Shown piece by piece: positions 26,239 to 34,305 of a stretch of DNA of 38,477 nt. Position 1 is the stretch's first letter, and the number at the start of each line of letters is the position of its first letter. Under the pieces are notes generated by a model, which saw nothing but the letters and a program-made list of their open reading frames with translations, did not search any database and was not told the DNA's origin. The translations under genes and the position numbers were made by a program. The DNA is from Micavibrio sp. UBA1664 (lineage in GTDB: Bacteria; Pseudomonadota; Alphaproteobacteria; Micavibrionales; UBA1664), in the NCBI GenBank assembly GCA_002320485.1, contig DCKW01000032.1, positions 1 to 38,477 of the forward strand, in the 5' to 3' direction.

Positions 26239-27477
26239 TTATGTTTTATGTTTCACAATTTTGTCGTACGGGATGAAGCGCAATAAGGCATATCCCAATG
26301 CCGCCGAACCGAGGGAGCCGATTATGACACCCATACGCACTGCCGCCGCCTGATCACGTGTATCGAATGCCAATTCTCCGATGAATAACGACATGGTAAA
26401 ACCGATACCGCAAAGTAAAGAGACTGCATATAACTGTATCCAGTTAGTGTTTTTAGGCATCGGCGATAAACGCAATTTGATTACAATAAATAGAATTGCG
26501 AAAATCCCGATTTGTTTTCCGAAAAACAAGCCTTTGGCAATACCTAAGGTTACAGGGTTAAATACATCATCCCACGTCATTCCCTGAAAACTGACCCCCG
26601 CGTTGGCAAAGGCAAAAATCGGCAAGACGAGAAAAGCCACCCAAGGGTGCAAATCATGCTCAAGCCGTTTAAGAGGGGAGTATTTGGGATTTTGCGGACA
26701 CCGCAAAGGAATAAAGAAAGCAGTGATAACACCCGCCAATGTCGCATGAATTCCGGATTTCAAAACGGCAAACCATAAAATAAATCCCAATAAAGTATAC
26801 GGTGTAACGGATGAGACACGTGCACGGTTAAGGGCCATCAAACCAATGAAAGCGGCCAATGCAAACCCCAATGGAATAATGTAGACTTCAGGTGTGTAAA
26901 ACAGGGCAATAATTAAAATCGCCCCTAAATCATCGATAATCGCAATCGCGGTCAGTAAAATTTTCAATGAAACGGGGGCGCGGCTTCCCAAAAGTCCCAA
27001 TATCCCCAAGGCAAAAGCGATATCTGTCGCCGCGGGAATTGCCCAACCTCTTACAAGCTCCGGATTATCCTGATTTAAGAAAAAATAAATTAAAGCGGGT
27101 GCAACCATTCCTCCCAACGCAGCAAGTGCCGGTAATAATGCGCGGTCACGCGAGGACAGCTCCCCTTCCAAAAATTCGCGTTTTATTTCCAACCCGACGA
27201 GAAAGAAAAAAATCGCCATCATCCCGTCATTGATCCAGAGTAAAAGCGGTTTTTGCAAGAATAATGCGGACACGCCGTCGTGCGATTGGAAGCCGACCGT
27301 TAAATCAACATCTTCCAGCAAATATTGATAAAAAGCCTGCAATGGCGAGTTGGCGATTATCACCGCGAATAACGCCGCCAGCATCAAGAGAATACCCCCC
27401 GAAGCCTCAAGTTTTAAAAACTGGTTGACTGAAGTAAGGAGGCCGCTCGGCTGCTGTCGTCTTTTTAGTCGTGTCAT
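26239..27477 (-). CDS. nhaA: Na+/H+ antiporter NhaA
   Basis: Exports sodium in exchange for protons across the inner membrane. Eleven to twelve membrane helices are evident. Diagnostic blocks are LWINDGMMAIFFFLVGLEIK, REFLEGELS, IPAATDIAFALGILGLLGSR, the ion-binding double aspartate in AIAIIDDLGAILIIALFY, and GIGFTMSLFIGELAF near the end. I chose the ATG at 27477; the frame stays open to a TTG at 27513, but the added residues are not typical and would leave almost no space to the divergent transporter gene. E. coli NhaA is similar in size. Confidence 0.95.
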   Translation of the reverse strand: MTRLKRRQQPSGLLTSVNQFLKLEASGGILLMLAALFAVIIANSPLQAFYQYLLEDVDLTVGFQSHDGVSALFLQKPLLLWINDGMMAIFFFLVGLEIKREFLEGELSSRDRALLPALAALGGMVAPALIYFFLNQDNPELVRGWAIPAATDIAFALGILGLLGSRAPVSLKILLTAIAIIDDLGAILIIALFYTPEVYIIPLGFALAAFIGLMALNRARVSSVTPYTLLGFILWFAVLKSGIHATLAGVITAFFIPLRCPQNPKYSPLKRLEHDLHPWVAFLVLPIFAFANAGVSFQGMTWDDVFNPVTLGIAKGLFFGKQIGIFAILFIVIKLRLSPMPKNTNWIQLYAVSLLCGIGFTMSLFIGELAFDTRDQAAAVRMGVIIGSLGSAALGYALLRFIPYDKIVKHKT

Positions 27478-27536
27478 AGACAATAAGTATATGTATGCTT
27501 TAGTAAAGAGCAAGTAAATTGGAAGAAAATAAACGA

Positions 27537-28472
27537 ATGTTCAAAGCACTATTTTTTGAAAGACATTTAAGCCACTTACAAGCGGCACTTTATTCCACCT
27601 TCGCTTATTTCATGTTTACCGTGTCCGACTCTATGGGGAAATGGCTGATGACCGAGGGATATGACCGCACACAGGTTTTGGTCATCAACTCTATTCCCTC
27701 CACCATTCTTATTTTTATATTTTTACTGAGGCGTTACGGATGGCGGCGATTTCTGCGTACATCCTATAAAAAACTGCATTTTTTAAGAGCCGCGGCAATC
27801 GTTTCGGTAACGTTTTGCAGCTTTACCGCTTTGAAAATTCTGCCGATCGCCGATTTTTACGGCGTTATGTTTTCCGCACCGCTTGCCGTCACCGTCGTCG
27901 CCGTTTTCCTGTTTAAAGAGAAAACGGATTTAAAAGAATGGATTATGATTACCATTGGTTTTTGCGGGGTGGTGTTGGTTGTCAATCCTGACTTCCACCA
28001 TTTCAATACCGGTTATATCTGGGCGATATTGGCTGTTTTTTCGATCGTTTCTGCCGGTATAATCGTCCGAAAAATCGGACGCGATGAAAGCCCTTTTTTG
28101 TTTGTGCTGTTTGGAAATATAGGTATTATCAGCGTCAATATTATCCCTGCCGTTATGCACGACCTGCCGGCAATCACATGGACGCACATTGCCCTTTTCG
28201 CCGCTTATTCCGTCAGTATTCCAACCGCGATTTTCACACTCACATCGGTTTTTGCCCGCGCCCCTGCCATTACCGCTGTCGCGCCATACCAATATTTTCA
28301 AATCATATGGGGCGGGTTGATCGGGTATTTTGTCTTTGGTGATGTTCCGCAGAATCACACAATTGCAGGCAGCCTTATCGTTATATCCTGTGGGCTCTAC
28401 ATCCTTCTTCACCATCGTCGCAAAAGTCGCCGTCAACTTAAAGAAGTGACAACCCCCACATCAAATGTTTAA
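27537..28472 (+). CDS. EamA/DMT-family permease
   Basis: A member of the drug/metabolite transporter superfamily with ten predicted membrane helices in two EamA repeats. The first covers about residues 15-140 (HLQAALYSTFAYFMFTVSD to GFCGVVLVVNPDF), the second about 145-290 (GYIWAILAVFSIVSAGIIV to HTIAGSLIVISCGLYIL). The substrate cannot be told. I prefer the ATG at 27537; a TTG at 27519 would add six residues. Divergent from nhaA. The last 12 bases of the gene are shared with the convergent phage-type holin gene, so the phage block begins right at its 3' end. Confidence 0.88.
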   Translation: MFKALFFERHLSHLQAALYSTFAYFMFTVSDSMGKWLMTEGYDRTQVLVINSIPSTILIFIFLLRRYGWRRFLRTSYKKLHFLRAAAIVSVTFCSFTALKILPIADFYGVMFSAPLAVTVVAVFLFKEKTDLKEWIMITIGFCGVVLVVNPDFHHFNTGYIWAILAVFSIVSAGIIVRKIGRDESPFLFVLFGNIGIISVNIIPAVMHDLPAITWTHIALFAAYSVSIPTAIFTLTSVFARAPAITAVAPYQYFQIIWGGLIGYFVFGDVPQNHTIAGSLIVISCGLYILLHHRRKSRRQLKEVTTPTSNV

Positions 28473-28946
28473 ACCGTAACGCTTATCGGAGCTGCGTTTA
28501 TACACATAAATCCCGAGAACAGACAGACCGACCGCCCAGATGGACGAAAGAGATTCTACCGCATTTATAACGACATCCGCTTTTTCCGTTTCAAATACCA
28601 TAATATAAGCCACGGCAAACATTTGCGCGGCCCATGTCATCGCCATAAAATACCCGAAAGTGGGGCGCATCCGTCGGACATAGGCATCGTTGGACCCTGC
28701 CTCTGCCTGCAATGATGCATTGATGGTTTTTAAAATCTCCGAATCCTGTATCGACATTGCCTCAATATGACGGTTGGCTTCTCTGATCTGGTCAATTGTA
28801 ATTGCGCCTTTGGCTATCTGGTCTTCTACCTTGTCCAAAGCCTTCGCCGCATTTTTGGCAATGTCATTGTCGATTGAGCCAAGGGCTTTCGCCGCCGTCC
28901 GCGTTAATACGGAAAGGCCCAGTTTTCCCAATAATGTTTCCAGCAT
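28461..28946 (-). CDS. GTA_holin_3TM family holin
   Basis: A 161-residue protein with a helical, charged N-terminal half (IAKNAAKALDKVEDQIAKGA) and the family signature RRMRPTFGYFMAMTWAAQM followed by a second hydrophobic segment ending GLSVLGIYVYKRSSDK. This matches the holin family found in alphaproteobacterial gene transfer agents and related prophages, where it opens the inner membrane for lysis. GGAGG lies in front of the ATG and the start directly follows the stop of the SleB-type hydrolase. Its 3' end overlaps the host permease gene by 12 bases. Confidence 0.85.
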   Translation of the reverse strand: MLETLLGKLGLSVLTRTAAKALGSIDNDIAKNAAKALDKVEDQIAKGAITIDQIREANRHIEAMSIQDSEILKTINASLQAEAGSNDAYVRRMRPTFGYFMAMTWAAQMFAVAYIMVFETEKADVVINAVESLSSIWAVGLSVLGIYVYKRSSDKRYGLNI

Positions 28947-29441
28947 TTATGCCTCCAGTTTGTAGAATTGATGGCGGCCGATGACGGCCACGGGTGTTTT
29001 CCCCTTTGCCCAAAATGGCATGATATCCCGTGTATGGTAATGGTCCGCACCATTCACGATGTCCTGCCCCAATTGGCCCAAAACTGCACGACGTGCGATA
29101 CGTATGGCGGTTGCAAAGTGGATGTCCTTATCGTCCACCGCCATCATTTTAGGACGGTTAGGATCAGCCGGATTCCAGCATGAAAACTGATAAGGCCGCT
29201 GACATACGGTAATAATATCATGCCCCCACCAATATTTGCCTCCATGTGTTTGTGCCTGCCTTACGCGATTTAAAACCACATGGGCCACGGCACACATACC
29301 GTTTGCGCCCTCCGATCGTGCCTCCCCCCAAAGGGTGCGCGCAAGAACGTCTATCTCCAACTCATTTAAAAAGGCCTTTGCGGCCTTTCGATCTTCCAAC
29401 GGCAGTATATCCAATGCATCGGTTTTTCCCATTTTATTCAT
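28947..29441 (-). CDS. SleB-type cell wall hydrolase (phage endolysin)
   Basis: A 164-residue protein of the Hydrolase_2/SleB family. The motif LARTLWGEARSEGANGM carries the likely catalytic glutamate E40. It is followed by AVAHVVLNRVRQ, FSCWNPADPN, ADHYHTRDIMPFW and GRHQFYKLE, all typical of this fold. It lacks a signal peptide and so would need the adjacent holin to reach the wall. Start is ATG at 29441 or 29432; an AAAGGA lies in the end of the preceding gene, which it overlaps by eight bases. With its neighbours it forms the lysis module. Confidence 0.9.
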   Translation of the reverse strand: MNKMGKTDALDILPLEDRKAAKAFLNELEIDVLARTLWGEARSEGANGMCAVAHVVLNRVRQAQTHGGKYWWGHDIITVCQRPYQFSCWNPADPNRPKMMAVDDKDIHFATAIRIARRAVLGQLGQDIVNGADHYHTRDIMPFWAKGKTPVAVIGRHQFYKLEA

Positions 29442-29748
29442 GTCCTTTCATTAATCGTTCAGCGTGTTTGTCGAGCTTCGCCTCTATCCTTAGAAGATGA
29501 GAGACAAGCCGCCCTTCAAGATTTCGTAATTCAGTTTGTGTGGAATAGGTTTTCGCAACCTCCAGTTTATAGGCCGATAAACTGTCCCTTAATTGCGAGT
29601 GGCGTGTTTCAAGCAGGTTTGACAGATGATCGACACGCGCATCAACATCCCTTTTGCCACGAACATAAATAGTGAATAGTGATGCCGCCACAGGGATATC
29701 GACCACACTGATCCACCAGATCATGTGCGACGGAAATGTTAAGTCCAT
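29434..29748 (-). CDS. Membrane-anchored coiled-coil protein, possible spanin or lysis accessory
   Basis: A 104-residue protein with one N-terminal hydrophobic helix (about 9-27, MIWWISVVDIPVAASLFTIY). A long charged coiled coil follows (DHLSNLLETRHSQLRDSLSA and on to LEGRLVSHLLRIEAKLDKHA). The topology and position between terminase and endolysin match i-spanin (Rz) or other lysis accessory genes. No outer-membrane Rz1 partner is visible. TAAGGA precedes the ATG. The function is inferred from position. Confidence 0.7.
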   Translation of the reverse strand: MDLTFPSHMIWWISVVDIPVAASLFTIYVRGKRDVDARVDHLSNLLETRHSQLRDSLSAYKLEVAKTYSTQTELRNLEGRLVSHLLRIEAKLDKHAERLMKGHE

Positions 29749-29763
29749 AAATTAAATCCTTAT

Positions 29764-30207
29764 TTAAGTTTTTGCCTTGTAGATTTGTGCAGTAGGCGAC
29801 CAGTTTTTGCGGCTAGCCTTATTTATGCCTTGGGCAATGCGTATCGGTTCTTGTGAAAGTGCGCCTGCCACCGCATCCAACCCGTCATCACGCCCATTTC
29901 GCGACATTGGTCGCCATTCGCGCATTTCACTGATAAATGGCGTTTGCTTAACGGAAGCCGCGACAGACAACGCCCTTGCCGCCAAAACCGCGTCAAAGGC
30001 TTCCAATATCCGTTGTGCCTTGGGCATACGGTTGGCATATTCAAGCACGGCGGCATGATGACCTGAGGCGCGAATTTCACGCCGTAAAATGGCAGGCAGA
30101 AATTTGCCGATTCCGTTAATTTCCACCGTGACTGACGGCACATAAAACTGCTTTAACAATGCGGCGATTTTTTTGCATTGTTGTGTGGCCTCATCATCTG
30201 GATCAGT
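29764..30207 (-). pseudogene. Terminase large subunit, C-terminal part after an in-frame stop
   Basis: This is the same reading frame as the terminase before it, separated only by TAA at 30208-30210. It begins TDPDDEATQQCKKIAALLK and carries the rest of the RNase H-like nuclease: SVTVEINGIGKFLPAILRRE with the second acidic residue, and NGRDDGLDAVAGALS with the last acidic pair. No ATG or GTG with a ribosome-binding site opens it; the first possible start is a TTG at 30159. It could only be made by readthrough or weak re-initiation, and most likely is a dead fragment. Confidence 0.82.
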
Positions 30208-31230
30208 TTAATTAATCCGCATATATTCAATGTGATGCAGGTAATATTGCCCGTCCTCGTCCGTGAAAATCAACGCCCATACGGAGGCATCACCACTTGC
30301 CAAGCCGAAGGCAGGATCCCACCATGAGGAACATGAAACCAGACGTTTGCCATTTAAATGCAGAACAGGTTTTTGCATTATTTCGGTATAATCAAGCATC
30401 GCATCATAAAACTGCAATCCATCAGGGTTTAACCGCCCCTCGGCAATGTTCATCGGCTCCAACATCATTTGTGAAGCAAACTTATTCGGCCCGACTTGTT
30501 TTTGCATAGCGTGAATGCCGGATATATCAAAGCGTTCAGGCAAGATACTCCTCCCCTCTTGGGTCAAAATCGGAAGACGTAAATCCATAAAATCTTTTAA
30601 ATAAGCATCGCAATCATCCACAGTTTTTGTGCGATAGATCGTGTTATATGTATGCGGTGTGCCAACATAAATCTGCGTGCCATTCGGCGTCAAAATAAAT
30701 CGTGTTTCATCCAGTTTTTCGCGCAAATCATCTCTGGCTTCGGTCGTATTTGATGTATTGGGAACCTCTACATCATCATAGATAATTATATCGGCGCGAC
30801 TACCTGTCACATTCGATGTGATACCGCGTGCCAACATGGACGGGTCGCGTAATTCCATCTGTCTTTGCACCGTGAAACGGTCACTCGCCCATTGGTCAGC
30901 CTTTTTCGGAATAAGCCCGATTGTCAGCGGATGACGTTCAAGAATACGACGAACATTACGCACCATTTTCCGAGCCAGCATATCGTCTGCCGCTATCACC
31001 ATGATGCGTATATCAGGATTTTGATACAGCAACCACGCGCAAAAAATCGCGACGCATGTTGATTTTCCGCACGCCCGAAATGCCATTAATAATAAACGTG
31101 TATCGCCGGCTTTCCATGTCTGTTCCAACCATCGCAAAATCTGTAAATGCACCTGTGGCGTTGACTGGTTTTGCATCTGGTTCCAGATCACAGTGAATAA
31201 GTCCAGATCGATTTTTGATATAATTGTCAT
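30208..31230 (-). CDS. Phage terminase large subunit, truncated in the nuclease domain
   Basis: Packaging motor of the phage, T7 gp19-like. The ATPase has a degenerate Walker A, FRACGKST at 51-58, and Walker B IIIYDDVE at 148-155. A coupling motif (YVGTPHTYNTIYR, 188-200) follows. The nuclease begins with D305 in SWWDPAFG, but a TAA after IEYMRIN (residue 340) ends the frame; the rest of the nuclease continues in the same frame downstream. The ATPase would be complete, the nuclease not. The start overlaps the small-subunit stop by four bases. Confidence 0.88.
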   Translation of the reverse strand: MTIISKIDLDLFTVIWNQMQNQSTPQVHLQILRWLEQTWKAGDTRLLLMAFRACGKSTCVAIFCAWLLYQNPDIRIMVIAADDMLARKMVRNVRRILERHPLTIGLIPKKADQWASDRFTVQRQMELRDPSMLARGITSNVTGSRADIIIYDDVEVPNTSNTTEARDDLREKLDETRFILTPNGTQIYVGTPHTYNTIYRTKTVDDCDAYLKDFMDLRLPILTQEGRSILPERFDISGIHAMQKQVGPNKFASQMMLEPMNIAEGRLNPDGLQFYDAMLDYTEIMQKPVLHLNGKRLVSCSSWWDPAFGLASGDASVWALIFTDEDGQYYLHHIEYMRIN

Positions 31231-31523
31231 GCATCATTCCTGTCCAGTTCTTCCTGAGCGGTTTTGAGCATCGCACATAAATGATCGGCCTTGTCGTTAT
31301 CAACCATATCAACCGTTGCCGCCAGTTTTAACAATAATTCGATATGCGCTAGCGCCGCCTTTGCAGCCGTGTGACGATCCTTGAATTCTTTCGACTGATC
31401 TACTTCCTGAGCTGACGCCATAAAAGTGTGATAAGATTCTATGGCGGTTTCAATGGCATTAGGTAAGGTTGCAGCAATTTGCAATCGGGCTTCCGCACCG
31501 ATATCTGGTGTTTTTTTGTTCAT
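31227..31523 (-). CDS. Probable terminase small subunit
   Basis: A 98-residue alpha-helical protein lying directly upstream of the large terminase and overlapping its start by four bases (ATGA). This is the position of gene 18 in T7-like phages, where the product binds DNA for packaging. The sequence itself (ARLQIAATLPNAIETAIESY and KAALAHIELLLKLAATVDMV) is helical but gives no family I can name, so the call rests on position and size. I chose the ATG at 31523 (MNKKTPDIG), preceded by CAGGA; the frame opens 15 codons earlier. Confidence 0.65.
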   Translation of the reverse strand: MNKKTPDIGAEARLQIAATLPNAIETAIESYHTFMASAQEVDQSKEFKDRHTAAKAALAHIELLLKLAATVDMVDNDKADHLCAMLKTAQEELDRNDA

Positions 31524-31553
31524 AAAAATCCTGTTTAAGGTTATTATTTTTAA

Positions 31554-31946
31554 ATGATCGGCCCCCATGAAGGACAGGAACTTGAATTAATGCTTGCAGG
31601 CAAAAAACGCCTCGCGGCTTATAACGATATTATCCCTGAAAACGGAAAAATTGCCGAAGCCATCATTCCGGAAAAAAAATTTAAACCGTATGTTGATAGC
31701 GGTGAATTAATTCGGTTTTGCGAGGACTATGTCTCTCCTGATAATCATCATATAAGAATTGTTTGTTTTACAGTGCCTGCAGAAGAATGGCGGGCCAAAG
31801 CATATATTTTTATTCGTAAAAAATTACAAATGCGTGAGATCCAATATACTAATAGTTACGATGAATTTATTGGGTTACTACTAGATTATAATCCGTCGGA
31901 CATTCAGCATTTTTTAAATCATGATTTACAATTTAATCGTACATGA
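31554..31946 (+). CDS. Hypothetical protein on the opposite strand of the phage block
   Basis: A 130-residue soluble protein, unknown to me, and the only plus-strand gene in the phage block. It begins MIGPHEGQELELMLAGKKRL and has a middle beta-rich part (IRIVCFTVPAEEWRAKAYIF) and an acidic C-terminal region (DEFIGLLLDYNPSDIQHFL). Its start is 31 bases from that of the divergent small terminase gene. Its stop region overlaps the end of the pseudogene at 31926-32250 by about 20 bases. Orientation suggests a separately controlled cargo (moron) gene. Confidence 0.65.
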   Translation: MIGPHEGQELELMLAGKKRLAAYNDIIPENGKIAEAIIPEKKFKPYVDSGELIRFCEDYVSPDNHHIRIVCFTVPAEEWRAKAYIFIRKKLQMREIQYTNSYDEFIGLLLDYNPSDIQHFLNHDLQFNRT

Positions 31947-32250
31947 GGGGCAATAAGTACCTTTTGATCCTCCGTGAAAACCTCCACAGTTAAGGCATCT
32001 CATTTGCGGTGATCTAGCTGTTAATCTAAATATAGCTTTTTCAGTTTCACCTCCGGGTTTTATAAGGCATCCATTTTCAAATTTTGAGATTTTTGGATAG
32101 TATAAATCCCTTTATCCATTTCGGCATCTATATAGGGTGTATTAATATCACCCCTATATAAACCAAGTATTTCAAAGCTTTCTTAATTTCAATTACATCT
32201 TCAGGCTTAGACCTTTGATTATTTCCGATATTACTTGATATTTTTTTCAT
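31926..32250 (-). pseudogene. Broken peptidoglycan-binding/zinc-ribbon phage protein (two frameshifts)
   Basis: Read from ATG at 32250 the frame gives KPEDVIEIKKALKYL and then stops. Dropping to the next frame near 32162 gives LYRGDINTPYIDAEMDKGIY and on to QKSQNLKMDAL. A second shift near 32063 gives IKPGGETEKAIFRLTARSPQ and a four-cysteine ribbon, CLNCGGFHGGSKGTYCPSC, ending at TAA 31928-31926. Both shifts are single-base losses beside GG and TT runs. The ALKYLG-LYRGD...MDKGI..IQK...D..IKPGGET pattern resembles peptidoglycan-binding domain 1 proteins of phages. Intact it would be about 108 residues. Confidence 0.78.
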
Positions 32251-32262
32251 TTAATTTTCTTT

Positions 32263-34296
32263 CTAAAACTTACTGACGATAAACCATTGCCCGCCGTTGG
32301 AGGTGACGGTGATGGCGCTATATTGTGCATTAAGGGGTTGCGTATATTGATCGGGGCCGTTGCCCCCTTGCTCACTCACATACACCGTATTTGCACTTGT
32401 ATCCGTTTTTTTGATCGTAATGGTGCGCCCTATCGCCTTGATCGCATTGGCAGGCGGCAAACGGCATGTCACCGCCCCCCCGAAGGATGAGATCAAATAG
32501 GTATCGACACTCATATCAATATCCAGTTGACCACTTGTATCATAATATTTCGTGTTACCGGCCATGCGGTTGGACGACAATACAAACCATTCTGCCCCGT
32601 TTGATAGGATCGTCACGTAATCATATGGCCCACCAAGGATGATGTCGCGCTTCCGATCTATGCCTAGCCCATTGGGTTCAGAGATCGTGACCGCATTACC
32701 CGTAAAATCAATTTTCTTAATCGTATATGTTGCACCCGCATAATCATTCGGCAAAGGCAAATTAATTGTAATCGCGCCGTTTGTTGCGGCAACCAGATGG
32801 ACGGAAATGTTCGTATTCAAATCAAATGCCGCATCGTTTGGCGCATCGATAAAAACCGTATCCTGACGCAATAATGTTGCGGTGAAATCCTTCACCTGCA
32901 TTTGGTCGAAACGGTTAGGCATGGGGAAACCTGCATTAATTGCCTCATATTGACCGCCGCTTTCATCCAAGATTGCCGCGCCGTTTGACATGGCCAGAAA
33001 ATTTTGCACAAGTGTTTTCTTCGACCCCGCCTTTAATACAAGATTGGGGACAGAATTATATGACTCCGTATAGAGGTTATCGATCACAGTTTCATTGGCA
33101 TTTGCACCCACTGTAAAACAGGACTGCGCCGTTCCGTCAACATTTACCTCGCAATTGAGAAAACGATTGTAGAATGATCCGTGGGCAACATTCACACCAT
33201 GACCGCTCATGACCGATCCCTGCGAATAAACACGGCAACCGTCAAAAATATTGGCATTGGGTGTGTCGCCACTACCGCTTTTTGTTAACTCAATGCCCGT
33301 ATCGGAAGGGGAGAGAACCAGTGTATTGGTAAAATTATTCCAGTAACACGGCTTGTTAGTGTCACCACCGCCATTCAATACAATTCCTTTATCGGCAAAA
33401 CGGATAATCAGATTATCAATGCGGTTTTGCACGCACGGCCCGGCCTGCCCTTGTAGATTAATTCCAATATCACCGCCCTCAATGACAAAACCGGAAAGCA
33501 GGTTATAGCCGTTACGGATATTGATTGCCGTGAATAAATTGCTGTCGGCCTTGATAACGGATGATTGGCCCGCACCTGATAAATGCTTCCCGAACGTCAC
33601 ATTAATTGTATCGGTAATGCGGTATGTGCCCTCGGGAATATAGATCGCATTATGGGCTTGCAAGGCTTTACCAAAGGCCAGCGTATCATCCGCCACCCCG
33701 TCACCGATTGCACCAAAATCTTTCACGGATATCGTATCTGCGGCCTTATCGCTAATCTGGCGATTGACGGCTCCACCTCCAATTGCGGTAAAACTGCTCG
33801 GCGCTTGGGTCAGTCCGTAATCAATTGCAATCGGGTTGCCATTGCCATCAAAACCCAGCGCCTTATTGGCGCGATTTTGACGCGAGGGCATATCGGTCAT
33901 TCCCGCCGTTTCACCTCTGGCATAACGCAGCATGGCATCTTGATCGCGTTGTAATTGCTGCACGCTTGCCATTAGGTAATCCAGTTCGTTATTAAGAGAT
34001 TTCGCGCTGAATTCCCCATTTTCCAGAAAATCAGTAATACGTTCATACGGAACCTGACGCAGGATAGTGATAACTATTCCGGCGGGCGGCGCATGATCGA
34101 ATGTTATTTCCCCTCCGTTCGTATTTCCCTCTCCCGAAACTGAAAAACCCTGAGTTTGTGTCACTTCGTTAAAGAGGATTTGTAAATCTTCAGACGCGAA
34201 TATCGGAAACGGATATTCATATGTGGTGTCAATGCCATTGGCTGTATAGCGGACAAGCGGAGTCACCGCCGGCATCTTGATATGATTGTCGAGCAT
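32263..34296 (-). CDS. Tailspike / tail fibre with pectate-lyase-like fold
   Basis: A 677-residue receptor-binding protein. The N-terminus (1-130) resembles the virion-binding domain of T7 gp17-type fibres (TYEYPFPIFASEDLQILFNE and FSAKSLNNELDYLMASVQQL). A pectate-lyase superfamily region starts at ISVKDFGAIGDGVADDTLAF (189-208) with PEGTYRITDTINV, continuing as a right-handed beta-helix to about 460. The C-terminus has two similar beta modules, 497-574 and 597-677, each ending in a WF(V/I) motif (GAEWFVLSS, GGQWFIVSK). AAAGGA precedes the ATG. It probably degrades or binds surface polysaccharide. Confidence 0.88.
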   Translation of the reverse strand: MLDNHIKMPAVTPLVRYTANGIDTTYEYPFPIFASEDLQILFNEVTQTQGFSVSGEGNTNGGEITFDHAPPAGIVITILRQVPYERITDFLENGEFSAKSLNNELDYLMASVQQLQRDQDAMLRYARGETAGMTDMPSRQNRANKALGFDGNGNPIAIDYGLTQAPSSFTAIGGGAVNRQISDKAADTISVKDFGAIGDGVADDTLAFGKALQAHNAIYIPEGTYRITDTINVTFGKHLSGAGQSSVIKADSNLFTAINIRNGYNLLSGFVIEGGDIGINLQGQAGPCVQNRIDNLIIRFADKGIVLNGGGDTNKPCYWNNFTNTLVLSPSDTGIELTKSGSGDTPNANIFDGCRVYSQGSVMSGHGVNVAHGSFYNRFLNCEVNVDGTAQSCFTVGANANETVIDNLYTESYNSVPNLVLKAGSKKTLVQNFLAMSNGAAILDESGGQYEAINAGFPMPNRFDQMQVKDFTATLLRQDTVFIDAPNDAAFDLNTNISVHLVAATNGAITINLPLPNDYAGATYTIKKIDFTGNAVTISEPNGLGIDRKRDIILGGPYDYVTILSNGAEWFVLSSNRMAGNTKYYDTSGQLDIDMSVDTYLISSFGGAVTCRLPPANAIKAIGRTITIKKTDTSANTVYVSEQGGNGPDQYTQPLNAQYSAITVTSNGGQWFIVSKF

Positions 34297-34305
34297 AATT
34301 TTCCT

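Noticed and set aside
30208..30210. Selenocysteine or general recoding at the terminase stop
   Set aside because: The codon is TAA, not TGA, and TAA serves as an ordinary stop for many intact genes in the window, so genome-wide recoding is unlikely.
31947..32262. Non-coding RNA or regulatory region in the phage block
   Set aside because: The stretch is explained by the frameshifted peptidoglycan-binding gene read on the minus strand.
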